Below, piece after piece: positions 1-7,992 of a stretch of DNA of 14,883 bases. Source of the DNA: DATFNV01 sp035266225 (GTDB lineage: Bacteria; Planctomycetota; Planctomycetia; Gemmatales; Gemmataceae); NCBI GenBank assembly GCA_035266225.1, contig DATFNV010000667.1, positions 1 to 14,883 of the forward strand, read 5' to 3'. The notes below the pieces were generated by a model, which saw nothing but the letters and a program-made list of their open reading frames with translations, did no database searches and was not told the origin of the DNA. How positions within the stretch are numbered: the first letter of the stretch is position 1; the number at the start of each line of letters is the position of its first letter. A program made the translations under genes and the position numbers.

Positions 1-318
1 GGAGACGTTGACCGAGTTGAGCCCCTTCTCCGTGTCGAGCAGCTCGCGCCAGTCCTGGTAAACTCGCAGGTCCGGGAAGCGCTTCTTGACGTCGGCGGTC
101 CGCGCCAGATCCACGTCGGCGACGGCGACAAGCTTCAGGTGCTTGCTCGCGGTCAGCGAGCTGATGTCCGAGCCGGCCATGCCCGCGGCCCCGAAGCTGG
201 CGTGCAGCAGCGTCTCGCTCGGGGCGGCGCCGGCGTGGGCGCGGAACACGAACGGGGCGGCCAGGCCGGCGGCGAGCCCCTTGAGCGCGCTGCGGCGGGA
301 GATTCGCGAAGTCGTCAT
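1..318 (-). CDS. Gfo/Idh/MocA-type oxidoreductase, Tat-exported, N-terminal part only
   Basis: The reading frame opens with ATG at 318 and has no stop before the left edge, giving 106 residues of a longer protein. Residues 5-14 contain a twin-arginine motif (SRRSALKG, R8-R9) followed by a hydrophobic Ala/Gly/Leu stretch to about residue 30, so export by the Tat system is likely. After it comes a Rossmann-type dinucleotide-binding start (GAAGMAG, residues 43-49), a beta strand LKLVAVADVD (61-70) ending in an acidic residue, and a region with the shape RFPDLRVYQDWRELL. This order is typical of planctomycete Gfo/Idh/MocA NAD(P)-dependent sugar or inositol oxidoreductases carrying Tat leaders. 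Substrate cannot be judged, because the catalytic domain lies outside the window. It is divergent from the BNR gene, with 223 bases between the two starts. Confidence 0.85.
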   Translation of the reverse strand, partial: MTTSRISRRSALKGLAAGLAAPFVFRAHAGAAPSETLLHASFGAAGMAGSDISSLTASKHLKLVAVADVDLARTADVKKRFPDLRVYQDWRELLDTEKGLNSVNVS

Positions 319-331
319 CGGTTCGGTCCTC

Positions 332-351
332 GGTGGGAGTGGGTGGGAGTG
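332..351. repeat. Two tandem copies of a 10-base word in the divergent intergenic region
   Basis: GGTGGGAGTG occurs twice head to tail (332-341 and 342-351), 14 bases upstream of the oxidoreductase start at 318, so it would lie in that gene's leader or promoter. It could be an operator or a slippage product. There is no other evidence for a role. Confidence 0.4.
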
Positions 352-541
352 AGTCCAGGGACAAGCCTTCGCGCCTGGCCCGCCAGGTAGTCTACGAAGC
401 TGACGATTGCCCGAGCATGGCGTTGGGCGCCGGCAGCGGTGCGCGCGCTACCCGCCACCCTTTCGTATAACCTCCTTCGCTGACGCCCGACTGTCAGGCC
501 ACCCTCGCCGCGCCGGACCCCCGTGGAAAGTGAGGCCCCCC

Positions 542-3500
542 ATGCTCCCGCTCCTCCTGTCCCTCGCCCTCGTCCCCGCGGCCGACCAACCACCCCCGCC
601 GGACGCCGCCTCCTTCTCCTCGGCGACCTTCGCCGGCTTGAAGCTGCGCTCGCTCGGCCCCGCCGTCACCTCCGGCCGCGTCGTCGGCTTCGCCGTCCAC
701 CCGACCCACCCCGACCAGTATTACGTCGCCGTCGCCTCGGGAGGCGTCTGGAAGACCAGCAACGCCGGCACCTCGTGGACCCCGGTCTTCGACAACGAGG
801 GCTCATATTCGATCGGCTATGTCGCCCTCGACCCGAAGGACCCGAACGTCGTCTGGGTCGGCACCGGCGAGAACAACAGCCAGCGCAGCGTCGGCTACGG
901 CGACGGCGTTTACAAATCGACCGACGGCGGCAAGAGCTGGACGCGCCTCAAGCAGATGCAGGCGTCGGAGCACGTCGGCAAGATCCTCTTCGACCCGCGC
1001 GACTCGAACACCGTCTACGTCGCGGCCCAGGGCCCGCTGTGGGGGCCGGGCGGCGACCGCGGGCTCTACAAGACGACTGACGGCGGCGCCAACTGGACGA
1101 GAATCCTCGCCATCAACGAGAACACCGGCGTCACCGACGTCGTCCTCGACCCGCGCAACCCCGACGTGCTGATCGCCGCCGCCTACCAGCGCCGCCGGCA
1201 CGTCTGGACCCTGATCGACGGCGGCGCCGAAAGCGCCCTCTACAAATCGTCCGACGGCGGCAAGTCGTGGAAGAAGCTGACGAGCGGCCTGCCGGCGGTG
1301 GACCTCGGCCGCATCGGCCTGGCCGTCGCCCCGTCGAACCCGGACGTGGTGTACGCGATGGTCGAGGCCGCCGACAAGAAGGGCGGCGTCTTCCGCTCGG
1401 CCGACCGCGGCGAGACGTGGGAGCGGCGCAACGACTTCGACCAACAGGCCCAGTATTACGCCCACGTCGTCGTCGATCCGAAGGACGAGAACCGCATCTA
1501 CGTGATGAACGTGGTCATCCGCGTCTCCGACGACAGCGGCAAGACGCTGCGCCCGCTCGGCGAGAAGTGGAAGCACGTCGATAACCACACGATGTGGATC
1601 GATCCGCGGAACACCAATCACTACCGCGTCGGCTGCGACGGCGGCATCTACGAGAGTCACGACCGCGCCGCGACCTGGCGGTTCCACGCCAACCTGCCGG
1701 TGACGCAGTTCTACGACGTCGCCGTGAGCGACGACGGCCCGTGGTATCACGTCTACGGCGGTACGCAGGACAACTTCACCCTTGGCGGGCCGGCGAAGTC
1801 GAAGAGCGTCCACGGCCTGATGAACCAGGACTGGTTCGTCGTGCAGGACGGCGACGGCTTCCAGTGCAAGGTCGATCCGAAGGACCCGAACACCGTCTAC
1901 GCCGAGATGCAGTACGGCGGCCTGGTGCGCTACGACCGGCGCACCGGGCAGCGGCTCGGCATCCAGCCGCAGCCCGGCCGGGGCGAGGCCCCGCTGCGCT
2001 GGAACTGGGACGCGCCGCTGCTGCTGAGCCCGCACGCGCACACGCGCCTCTACTTCGCGGCGAACAAGGTCTTCCGCAGCGACGACCGCGGCGACACCTG
2101 GAAGCCGGTCAGCGGCGACCTGACTCGCCAACTGCAGCGCGACCAGCTCGCGGTCATGGGCAAGGTCTGGCCCGCCGACACCGTGGCGAAGCACCTTTCG
2201 ACCTCCTTTTACGGCAATTGCACCGCGCTGAGCGAGTCCCCGGTGAAGGAGGGGCTTCTCTACGCGGGGACCGACGACGGGCTGATCCAGGTGAAGGAGG
2301 GCGACGCCGACTGGCGCAAGATCGACAAGTTCCCCGGTGTGCCCGAGCGGACCTACGTCAGCCGCGTCCTCGCGTCGCAGCACGCGGAACAGACGGTCTA
2401 CGCCGCCTTCGACAACCACAAGATGGCCGACTTCAAGCCGTACCTGCTCAAGAGCATCGACGCGGGGAAGTCCTGGGCGTCCGTCGCCGGCGACCTGCCG
2501 GAGCGCGGCTCGGTCCTGGCGATCGCGGAGGACCCCAAGGACCCGAGCCTGCTCTTCGCCGGCACCGAGTTCGGCCTGTTCTTCACCGCCGACGGCGGCA
2601 AGAAGTGGGTGCGCCTCAAGGGCGGGTTGCCGACCATTGCCGTTCGCGATCTGGCGATCCAGAAGGGCGAAAATGACCTGGTCGTCGGCACCTTCGGCCG
2701 CGGCATCTACGTCCTCGACGACTACTCGCTGCTGCGTGGCCTGAAGCCTCAATCGCTGCAAACGGAGGCGTCGCTGTTCCCCGTGAAGGACGCGCTGCTC
2801 TTTGTGCCGACGCGGCAGTTCGGGCTGCGCGGCAAGGCGTTCCTCGGCGAGACGTTCTACACCGCCGAGAACGCGCCGTTCGGGGCGACATTCACCTACC
2901 GACTCAAGGAGGAAATCAAGACGAAGAAGCAGCAGCGGCTGGCCGCGGAGAAGAAGGCCGAAGCGGCCGGCTACCCGACGAAGGACGAGTTGCGTGCCGA
3001 GGCCGAGGAGGAGGCCCCGGCGATTCTGCTGACGATCGCCGACGCGGACGGCCGTGAGGTGCGGACGCTGACGGGCCCGGTGACGGCGGGCTTCCACCGG
3101 GTGTCGTGGGACCTGCGCGAGCCGGCCCCGGTCTTGCCGAAGCCGCGCCCGCCGGACGCCGAGGACGACCTGTTCATGGGGCCCCCCGCCGGACCGCTGG
3201 TGATGCCGGGTAAGTACACCGTGACGCTGTCGAAACGCATCGCCGGACGGACGGAAAAGTTGTCCGGCCCGGTCGAGTTCACGGTCGCCCCGGAGGGGGC
3301 CGGCGCGATGGACGTCGCTGCGCTGAAGGGACTGCGCGAGTTCCAGGCCAAGGTGGTCCGGCTGGAGCGCGCCGTGTCGGGCGCGCTGGAAGCGGCGAAC
3401 GAGTTGGCCAGGCGGCTGGAAAGCCTGCGCCGCGCCCTGGACCAAACGCCGGGGGCGAAGCCGGAGTGGAAGGCCCAGGTGCGCGACCTCGAGAAGCGCA

Positions 3501-3796
3501 CGCGCGACGTGCTGCGCGCCCTGCGCGGCGACGTGGCCCTGCGGGCCCGCCACGAGAACACGCCACCGTCGATCAGCGAGCGCGTGGAGTACGCGGTCGA
3601 TTCCTCGCGGCTGTCGTTGGCGAAGCCGACGGCGACACAGCGCGAGGCATATCGGATCGCGAGTGAAGAATTCTCGGAGGAACTGGCAAAGCTGCGCAAG
3701 ATCATCAAGGAGGAGCTGCCCGAGCTGGAAAAGGCGATGGAAGCCGCGGGCTCGCCCTGGACCCCGGGGCGGTTGCCCGAGTGGAAGGAAAAGTGA
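542..3796 (+). CDS. Secreted BNR/Asp-box beta-propeller protein (VPS10/sortilin-like or exo-alpha-sialidase-like fold)
   Basis: I chose ATG 542 over the upstream in-frame start at 407. It directly begins a signal peptide (MLPLLLSLALVPAADQ) and has AGTGAGG 8 bases upstream. The mature part carries ten Asp-box-like motifs (consensus S-x-D-x-G-x-T/S-W) near residues 70, 124, 176, 234, 284, 327, 370, 511, 637 and 681; clear examples are YKSTDGGKSW (124) and YKSSDGGKSW (234). Such motifs mark blade turns of beta-propellers, as in sialidases, xyloglucanases and VPS10 domains. From about residue 780 the sequence changes to Lys/Glu/Ala-rich helices, a beta-rich segment (around ILLTIADADGREVRTL) resembling FlgD-like C-terminal modules, and a final helical, possibly coiled-coil region. 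The product is 1084 aa, the usual size for the large BNR proteins of planctomycetes and acidobacteria. I see no sialidase FRIP motif, so enzymatic activity is unproven; binding or scaffolding is equally possible. Confidence 0.85.
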   Translation: MLPLLLSLALVPAADQPPPPDAASFSSATFAGLKLRSLGPAVTSGRVVGFAVHPTHPDQYYVAVASGGVWKTSNAGTSWTPVFDNEGSYSIGYVALDPKDPNVVWVGTGENNSQRSVGYGDGVYKSTDGGKSWTRLKQMQASEHVGKILFDPRDSNTVYVAAQGPLWGPGGDRGLYKTTDGGANWTRILAINENTGVTDVVLDPRNPDVLIAAAYQRRRHVWTLIDGGAESALYKSSDGGKSWKKLTSGLPAVDLGRIGLAVAPSNPDVVYAMVEAADKKGGVFRSADRGETWERRNDFDQQAQYYAHVVVDPKDENRIYVMNVVIRVSDDSGKTLRPLGEKWKHVDNHTMWIDPRNTNHYRVGCDGGIYESHDRAATWRFHANLPVTQFYDVAVSDDGPWYHVYGGTQDNFTLGGPAKSKSVHGLMNQDWFVVQDGDGFQCKVDPKDPNTVYAEMQYGGLVRYDRRTGQRLGIQPQPGRGEAPLRWNWDAPLLLSPHAHTRLYFAANKVFRSDDRGDTWKPVSGDLTRQLQRDQLAVMGKVWPADTVAKHLSTSFYGNCTALSESPVKEGLLYAGTDDGLIQVKEGDADWRKIDKFPGVPERTYVSRVLASQHAEQTVYAAFDNHKMADFKPYLLKSIDAGKSWASVAGDLPERGSVLAIAEDPKDPSLLFAGTEFGLFFTADGGKKWVRLKGGLPTIAVRDLAIQKGENDLVVGTFGRGIYVLDDYSLLRGLKPQSLQTEASLFPVKDALLFVPTRQFGLRGKAFLGETFYTAENAPFGATFTYRLKEEIKTKKQQRLAAEKKAEAAGYPTKDELRAEAEEEAPAILLTIADADGREVRTLTGPVTAGFHRVSWDLREPAPVLPKPRPPDAEDDLFMGPPAGPLVMPGKYTVTLSKRIAGRTEKLSGPVEFTVAPEGAGAMDVAALKGLREFQAKVVRLERAVSGALEAANELARRLESLRRALDQTPGAKPEWKAQVRDLEKRTRDVLRALRGDVALRARHENTPPSISERVEYAVDSSRLSLAKPTATQREAYRIASEEFSEELAKLRKIIKEELPELEKAMEAAGSPWTPGRLPEWKEK

Positions 3797-3850
3797 CGGG
3801 GTGGTGCCCCTGGTGCTCGGGCCTAAGGGACGGGCGCGGAGATCGCGCGA

Positions 3851-3880
3851 TGGACTTTCCCCGGTCAGCGCAGGTATGAT
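3851..3880 (+). promoter_or_regulatory. Candidate sigma70-type promoter for the zinc-ribbon membrane protein gene
   Basis: TGGACT at 3851-3856 (4 of 6 to TTGACA) is followed by an 18-base spacer and TATGAT at 3875-3880 (5 of 6 to TATAAT). A transcript would start near 3887, about 70 bases before the chosen start codon. The same half-sites and spacing recur at 7593-7622. Prediction by eye only. Confidence 0.45.
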
Positions 3881-3955
3881 CCGGAGGATCGATTATTATT
3901 GCGCCGTAGGAACTGCTCGGGCGGTTTCTCCGCTTATTCTTGGATGATGCCACCT

Positions 3956-4969
3956 ATGCCGATGGACATTAACTGTGAGTGCGGCAATGCCCTGTACCTC
4001 AACGACCATTTGGCGGGGAAGCAGGTAGTCTGCCCCTCCTGTGGGGCGATTATCAAAGTGCCGGGTCCCTCCGACCGAGAAGCCGGGCGCGAAGGAGCAA
4101 AGGGGACCGAGGAGCCGATGCCGGTGCGGCCCCACGGTGCCATCGAATCCGTCCCCGGCCCGGCGTTGCCCCCCCGGCAGACGATCCTGCGGTCATTAGC
4201 CCTGTTCTTTGGCATCTTGGGCGGTCTGAGTTCCGGAGCCGTGGGCGTCCTGTTTCTCAGCGGGACTCTCGACCCTCGCGAGCAGGAAAGTGTTCAGCGC
4301 GCCGAGGCCGTCCTCACAAGAGGGCGCCGTGACCCCTATGACATGACGCCGGAAGAGGCCCAAAAGGTCGTGGCGGAATGTCGCCTTTGGCTCGGACGTG
4401 GCTATCTACTCCTGGCCGGGGGAATCCTTGGTCCCATCGGCGGCTGCCTCGCCTATTCACGCCGGCGTTGGTTGGCCACGTCTCTCCTTGTGATCGCTGC
4501 CCTCGCTCCTGTGGTCTTACTGCCTATGGTCATCCTCGCCACTCTCCCCCTCCTGATTGCTGCCGCCTTGGCCGTCCCGATTCGACCACGGTGGAGGCCG
4601 TCCCGGACCGTTGCTCCTCGGCGTTCAGCGGCCTGGCGCATTCGCAAAGGCAGCGTCATCGAGTCCCAATTCGGCCAGCGGCTGATCGGCTTGCTCGTCC
4701 TGATCCTCGGCGGGGGGTTCACAGCGTGGTCCTGGTACACCGCTCTGACCGAGGGTTACTATTACCGCAAGGCCGTCGCTCTCTTTCCGGTCTTCGCCGT
4801 TGTCGGCCTGGGGCTGCTCCTATTCCCGATCGACGTGAAGCGCCTCCAGGCCGAGCACGGAGTGCGGAGGCCACAGTCCCTGGCCCACTATCCGCTGGCC
4901 TGGAAAGTGCTATTCTTCGTGGCCCTTGCCGCCGGACTCGGCAATTGGCTGGCCATTTCGCAGTTCTGA
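3956..4969 (+). CDS. Zinc-ribbon multi-pass membrane protein of unknown function
   Basis: The N-terminus holds a short zinc ribbon: C7-E-C9 and C26-P-S-C29 separated by a hydrophilic loop containing LAGK, an arrangement common in planctomycete proteins that open with a small CxC/CxxC finger. A Pro/Gly/Arg-rich linker (about 36-75) follows. Hydrophobic segments then lie near residues 78-103, 145-165, 170-210 (probably two helices), 248-268, 275-295 and 310-335, so six or so membrane helices are likely. No catalytic motif is visible. The start is uncertain: ATG 3956 gives the compact MPMDINCECG opening, while ATG 3944, ATG 3962 and TTG 3899 (with GGAGG at 3883-3887) are in frame. I prefer 3956 because the extra upstream residues look non-conserved. 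Transcription is convergent with the DUF1501 gene, with only 26 bases between the stops. The product is 337 aa; its function is unknown. Confidence 0.75.
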   Translation: MPMDINCECGNALYLNDHLAGKQVVCPSCGAIIKVPGPSDREAGREGAKGTEEPMPVRPHGAIESVPGPALPPRQTILRSLALFFGILGGLSSGAVGVLFLSGTLDPREQESVQRAEAVLTRGRRDPYDMTPEEAQKVVAECRLWLGRGYLLLAGGILGPIGGCLAYSRRRWLATSLLVIAALAPVVLLPMVILATLPLLIAAALAVPIRPRWRPSRTVAPRRSAAWRIRKGSVIESQFGQRLIGLLVLILGGGFTAWSWYTALTEGYYYRKAVALFPVFAVVGLGLLLFPIDVKRLQAEHGVRRPQSLAHYPLAWKVLFFVALAAGLGNWLAISQF

Positions 4970-4995
4970 TGACGCCTCTCGACCCTCTGCTTTGC

Positions 4996-6363
4996 TCAAG
5001 AAAACAACTCGTGCAGCGGTCGGCCGGAGCTGAGCGCCTGCGGCCGACCCAGGGCGTCGCGCAGCTCGGTGTGCGGGTCGACGCCAAGGGCCTGGTAGAC
5101 GGTGGCCGACAGGTCGGACGGCGACACCGGCGGCGTCGCCGGGAAGGCGGCGTTCTTGTCCGAGGCGCCATGAACCAACCCGCCGCGGACGCCCCCTCCG
5201 GCCAGCACCACCGAATTGCACGCCGCCCAGTGGTCGCGCCCGGCCGCGGCGTTGATCGCCGGCGTACGCCCGAACTCGCCCAGGCAGTAGATCAGCGTAT
5301 CGTCGAGCAGGCCGCGCTGCTGCAGGTCGTCCAGCAGGGCCGAGAAGCCGAGGTCGAAGGGCGGCAGCAGGCTCTTCTTGAGCAGGTTGAAGTTGTTGGC
5401 GTGCGTGTCCCAAAAGGCGTCGTTTCGGGCCCAGTTGACGGTCACCAGCGACACGCCGGCCTCGACCAGTCGCCGGGCCAGCAGCAGCGCCTGGCCGAAG
5501 TGGTTGCGGCCGTAGCGGTCGCGGCTCCGGTCGGTCTCGCCGGCCAGATCGAAGGCTCGGCGAGCCTCCGGCGACGTGATCAGATCGAACGCCTTCTGAT
5601 GATACTGGTCGTAATCCGCCGTCGCAGCGACCCGGTGAATGGTCCGCCGCCTGTCATCGACCGTCTCCAGCAGTGAACGGCGTTGCCGCATCCGGACCGC
5701 CTGCTCCCCATCGACGGCGGGGAACGGGACGAAGGTCGGTTCGCTCGGGTCGTCGCCGACGAAGAGTGGGTCGTTGGCTCGGCCGAGGAAGCCGGCGAAA
5801 AACCCTGGGAAAATGTGGTTATTGGCCGACACCTGGTTGGCCGGCGAATTCAGGCTGATGCCGGCCGGCAGGCCGCTGTCGCCGCGCCGCAAGTGACGCA
5901 TCACGGCCCCGAAGCAGGGGAAGTCGGACGGCTGATTCTGCGGGTTGCTCTGCGGCTGGAGGTGGCGCACGCCGGTGAGCATGTAATGCATGGCCACCGT
6001 ATGCGTGTTGTCCGGGTGGCTCACGGAGCGGACCAGGGCGAAGCGGTGCAGGAGCCGGGCGGTCCGCGGAATGTGCTCCCCGAGGAAGGTGCCGGGGACG
6101 CTGCTCGCAATCGGCTTGAACTCGCCGCGATACTCCGCCCGGGCGCCCGGCTTGAGGTCCCAGATGTCCTGGTGAGCCGGGGCGCCGAAAAGGAACACGA
6201 CAATGCACGATTTGGCCCGACCGCGGACTTTGCCGGTCGCGCGCGCCCGCAGGAGCTGTGGCAGGGACAGGCCGACGGCGGACGACAGGCCGCCGACGCG
6301 GAGCCATTCGCGACGGGTGATGCCTTCGCAAAGCCGAACCGGTTTCCCCGGAAGGCTGAGCAT
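4996..6363 (-). CDS. DUF1501 (alkaline-phosphatase-like fold) Tat-exported protein
   Basis: The product is 455 aa. A twin-arginine leader is visible (TRREWLRVGG, residues 16-25, then a hydrophobic stretch with LSSAVGLSLPQLL). Family landmarks follow: the early strand CIVVFLFGAPAHQDIWDLKP (residues 53-72) with the characteristic APAHQDIWD segment, the RSVSHPDNTH block, the mid-protein VTVNWARND stretch, and the late block GEFGRTPAINAAAGRDHW. These match DUF1501 proteins, which share the alkaline phosphatase/sulfatase fold and are very abundant in planctomycetes. Their substrates are mostly unknown. ATG 6363 is preferred over the in-frame start at 6417, which would overlap mqnE, because 6363 has a good ribosome binding site. 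Planctomycete DUF1501 genes usually sit beside DUF1549/DUF1553 cytochrome-type genes; none is present here, and the gene instead follows mqnE. Confidence 0.88.
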   Translation of the reverse strand: MLSLPGKPVRLCEGITRREWLRVGGLSSAVGLSLPQLLRARATGKVRGRAKSCIVVFLFGAPAHQDIWDLKPGARAEYRGEFKPIASSVPGTFLGEHIPRTARLLHRFALVRSVSHPDNTHTVAMHYMLTGVRHLQPQSNPQNQPSDFPCFGAVMRHLRRGDSGLPAGISLNSPANQVSANNHIFPGFFAGFLGRANDPLFVGDDPSEPTFVPFPAVDGEQAVRMRQRRSLLETVDDRRRTIHRVAATADYDQYHQKAFDLITSPEARRAFDLAGETDRSRDRYGRNHFGQALLLARRLVEAGVSLVTVNWARNDAFWDTHANNFNLLKKSLLPPFDLGFSALLDDLQQRGLLDDTLIYCLGEFGRTPAINAAAGRDHWAACNSVVLAGGGVRGGLVHGASDKNAAFPATPPVSPSDLSATVYQALGVDPHTELRDALGRPQALSSGRPLHELFS

Positions 6364-6371
6364 GCTTGCCG

Positions 6372-6377
6372 ACCTCA
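6372..6377 (-). promoter_or_regulatory. Ribosome binding site of the DUF1501 gene overlapping the mqnE stop codon
   Basis: On the minus strand the sequence reads TGAGGT, 8 bases before ATG 6363. The first three bases, TGA (6377-6375), are the stop codon of mqnE. A ribosome terminating on mqnE therefore sits on the Shine-Dalgarno sequence of the next gene, a layout typical of translational coupling. This decides the start of the DUF1501 gene. Confidence 0.7.
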
Positions 6378-7538
6378 GTTGCTCGACGCCAGTTGCAGGG
6401 ACCGCCCCGTCATCCAATCGCTGCGGTCGCGGATGACCTCATGGTACAGCGTATCGCGCTCCACCGGCACGCGGCCGGCCTCCTCGATCAGGCGCCGCAG
6501 CTCCGCGACCGTCACTTCCTGCGGCGAGTCCGAGCCGGCGTCGTGGTAGATCTTCTCGTGGACCACGGTGCCGTCGATGTCGTCGGCCCCGTAGCTCAGG
6601 GCGATCTGGGCGATCTTGATCCCGAGCATCACCCAGTATGCCTTGATGTGCGGGAAGTTGTCGAGCATCAGCCGGCACACCGCCATCGTCCGCAGGTCCA
6701 TCAGCCCGGTCGCCTTCTGGATGTTCCGGTCGGCGCCGAGCTTGGTGTTGTCCGGGTGGAAGGCCAGCGGGATGAGCGTCTGGAAGCCGCCCGTCTCGTC
6801 TTGCAATTCGCGCAGCCGAATCAGGTGGTCGATGCGGTGCCGCGCCTCCTCGATGTGGCCGTAGAGCATCGTCGCGTTCGAGCGCAACCCCAGCTGGTGC
6901 GCCTCGCGGTGAATGCGGATCCAGGCGTCGGCGTCGGCCTTGTGCTCGCAAATCTGGTCGCGGACCTCCGGGTGGAAGATTTCCGCGCCGCCGCCGGGCA
7001 GGCTGCCGAGGCCGGCGTCCTTGAACTCGGCGAGGATGTCCCTGGTGGGGCGATTCGTGAGGCGGCTGAACCAGTCCCACTCGACGGCGGTGTACGCCTT
7101 CAGGTGCAATCGCGGGTGCGCCTCGTGGATGATGCGCACGACGTTCAGATACCACTCGTAGGGCAACTGGTGGTGCAGGCCGCCGACGATGTGCAGCTCG
7201 GTAGCGCCGCGGCGATCGGCCTCGGCGGCGCGCTCGATGATCTGCTCGTCGCTCATGACGTAGCCCTTCGGACTCTTCAGGTCGGCCCGGAAGGCGCAGA
7301 AGACGCAGCGATAGACGCAGACGTTGGTGGGGTTGAGGTGGGTGTTGACGTTGTAGTAGGCGAAGTTGCCGTTCTTGCGCTCGCGGACGAGGTTGGCCAG
7401 CTCTCCGAGGGTGAACAGGTCGGCGTGCTGGTCGAGGAACAGGCCGTCGTCGAAGGACAGCCGCTCGCCGGCCTCGACCCTGGTGCGGAGATCGGATAGG
7501 CGGGCGTCGTGATTCAGCTGGGTCATGAGCACACTCAT
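6375..7538 (-). CDS. mqnE: Aminodeoxyfutalosine synthase (radical SAM, menaquinone biosynthesis)
   Basis: MqnE uses a 5'-deoxyadenosyl radical to join SAM-derived adenosine to 3-[(1-carboxyvinyl)oxy]benzoate, making aminodeoxyfutalosine in the futalosine route to menaquinone. The product is 387 aa, a normal length. The radical-SAM cluster motif is C74-V-Y-R-C78-V-F-C81, preceded by NTHLNPTNV. Further family blocks are GGLHHQLPYEWYL, LHLKAYTAVEWDW, GGGAEIFHPEVR and LRSNATMLYGHIE. The GGGAEIF and KAYTAVE blocks favour MqnE over its paralogue MqnC, which has a LHALSPPEI-type block. ATG 7538 was chosen; ATG 7526 and GTG 7565 are alternatives, and none has a strong ribosome binding site. It is cotranscribed in all likelihood with the downstream DUF1501 gene. 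No other mqn gene lies in the window, so the pathway must be scattered. Confidence 0.93.
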   Translation of the reverse strand: MSVLMTQLNHDARLSDLRTRVEAGERLSFDDGLFLDQHADLFTLGELANLVRERKNGNFAYYNVNTHLNPTNVCVYRCVFCAFRADLKSPKGYVMSDEQIIERAAEADRRGATELHIVGGLHHQLPYEWYLNVVRIIHEAHPRLHLKAYTAVEWDWFSRLTNRPTRDILAEFKDAGLGSLPGGGAEIFHPEVRDQICEHKADADAWIRIHREAHQLGLRSNATMLYGHIEEARHRIDHLIRLRELQDETGGFQTLIPLAFHPDNTKLGADRNIQKATGLMDLRTMAVCRLMLDNFPHIKAYWVMLGIKIAQIALSYGADDIDGTVVHEKIYHDAGSDSPQEVTVAELRRLIEEAGRVPVERDTLYHEVIRDRSDWMTGRSLQLASSN

Positions 7539-7592
7539 CGACTCGGGGCGAGTGGGTTGAAGCACATCTTAGCAACGAGCGGCCGGCTCGTC

Positions 7593-7622
7593 TGGACGCG
7601 AGGACGAGCGCCCGGCTATGAT
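7593..7622 (+). promoter_or_regulatory. Candidate sigma70-type promoter for the toxin-antitoxin operon
   Basis: TGGACG at 7593-7598, an 18-base spacer, then TATGAT at 7617-7622. The -10 element overlaps the upstream ATG at 7618, so a transcript starting near 7629 could not use that ATG. This supports the GTG at 7678 as the antitoxin start. The layout copies the element at 3851-3880. Prediction by eye only. Confidence 0.45.
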
Positions 7623-7677
7623 CGGGGTGGCGACGGATTCCCACAACCCCAACCGGAAACTGCGGGAGAGCGCAACC

Positions 7678-7992
7678 GTGTCAATCAGCCTGGCGGAAGA
7701 CGTCAAGACCGTGCAAGACCTGGAAGCAGACCCCCGCGCGCTGCTGGAGCAAGCGCAGCGCACCGGCCGGCCGGTCGTGATTGCCGAAGCGGGGAAACCG
7801 GCGGTCGTTCTGCTGACCGCAGAGCGGTACGAGTGGCTCGTGCATCTGGTGAACTTCTCGCGCCTCATCAATGAAGGTGAGGAGAGCATCCGCAAGGAAG
7901 GCACGATCCCGCTCGAGGATTTCATCCGCGACATGGAGGCGAAGCATGGCTACAAGCTTTCGCGTCGAGCTAAGCCCGCGCGCAAGAGCTGA
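7678..7992 (+). CDS. Phd/YefM-type antitoxin of a type II toxin-antitoxin pair
   Basis: This 104-aa protein begins with VSISLAEDVKTVQDLEAD, then ALLEQAQRTGRPVVIAEAGKPAVVLLTAERYEWL. That is the Phd/YefM DNA-binding fold signature: a helix, then a strand pair around a GKPAVVLL block. The C-terminal part (from about residue 62), rich in Glu/Arg/Lys, would be the toxin-neutralising tail. GTG 7678 is chosen because GGGAG lies 9 bases upstream (7664-7668), the family similarity begins exactly here, and the likely -10 element covers the alternative ATG at 7618. The antitoxin should bind the toxin encoded immediately downstream and, as is usual in the family, repress its own promoter. Operator sequence was not identified. 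Confidence 0.85.
   Translation: MSISLAEDVKTVQDLEADPRALLEQAQRTGRPVVIAEAGKPAVVLLTAERYEWLVHLVNFSRLINEGEESIRKEGTIPLEDFIRDMEAKHGYKLSRRAKPARKS

Noticed and set aside
407..541. N-terminal extension of the BNR protein
   Set aside because: The 45 extra residues are Arg/Pro-rich and would put the signal peptide inside the protein. ATG 542 starts the signal peptide directly and has a ribosome binding site.
803..3553. Minus-strand open frame of 916 codons opposite the BNR gene
   Set aside because: It is the complement of a GC-rich gene in which the third codon position avoids stops. The translation is rich in Arg, Leu, Val and Ala, with no motif, and the plus-strand frame has a signal peptide and ten Asp-boxes.
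4378..5676. Plus-strand frame of 432 codons across the zinc-ribbon and DUF1501 genes
   Set aside because: It crosses two well-supported genes in a different frame or strand, and its composition is like other shadows.
6366..7499. Plus-strand open frame of 377 codons opposite mqnE
   Set aside because: It mirrors the radical-SAM gene, lacks motifs and has skewed composition; mqnE is certain on the other strand.
7618..7677. ATG 7618 as the antitoxin start
   Set aside because: The extra 20 residues do not look like the family, and a likely -10 element (7617-7622) covers this ATG. GTG 7678 has a good ribosome binding site.
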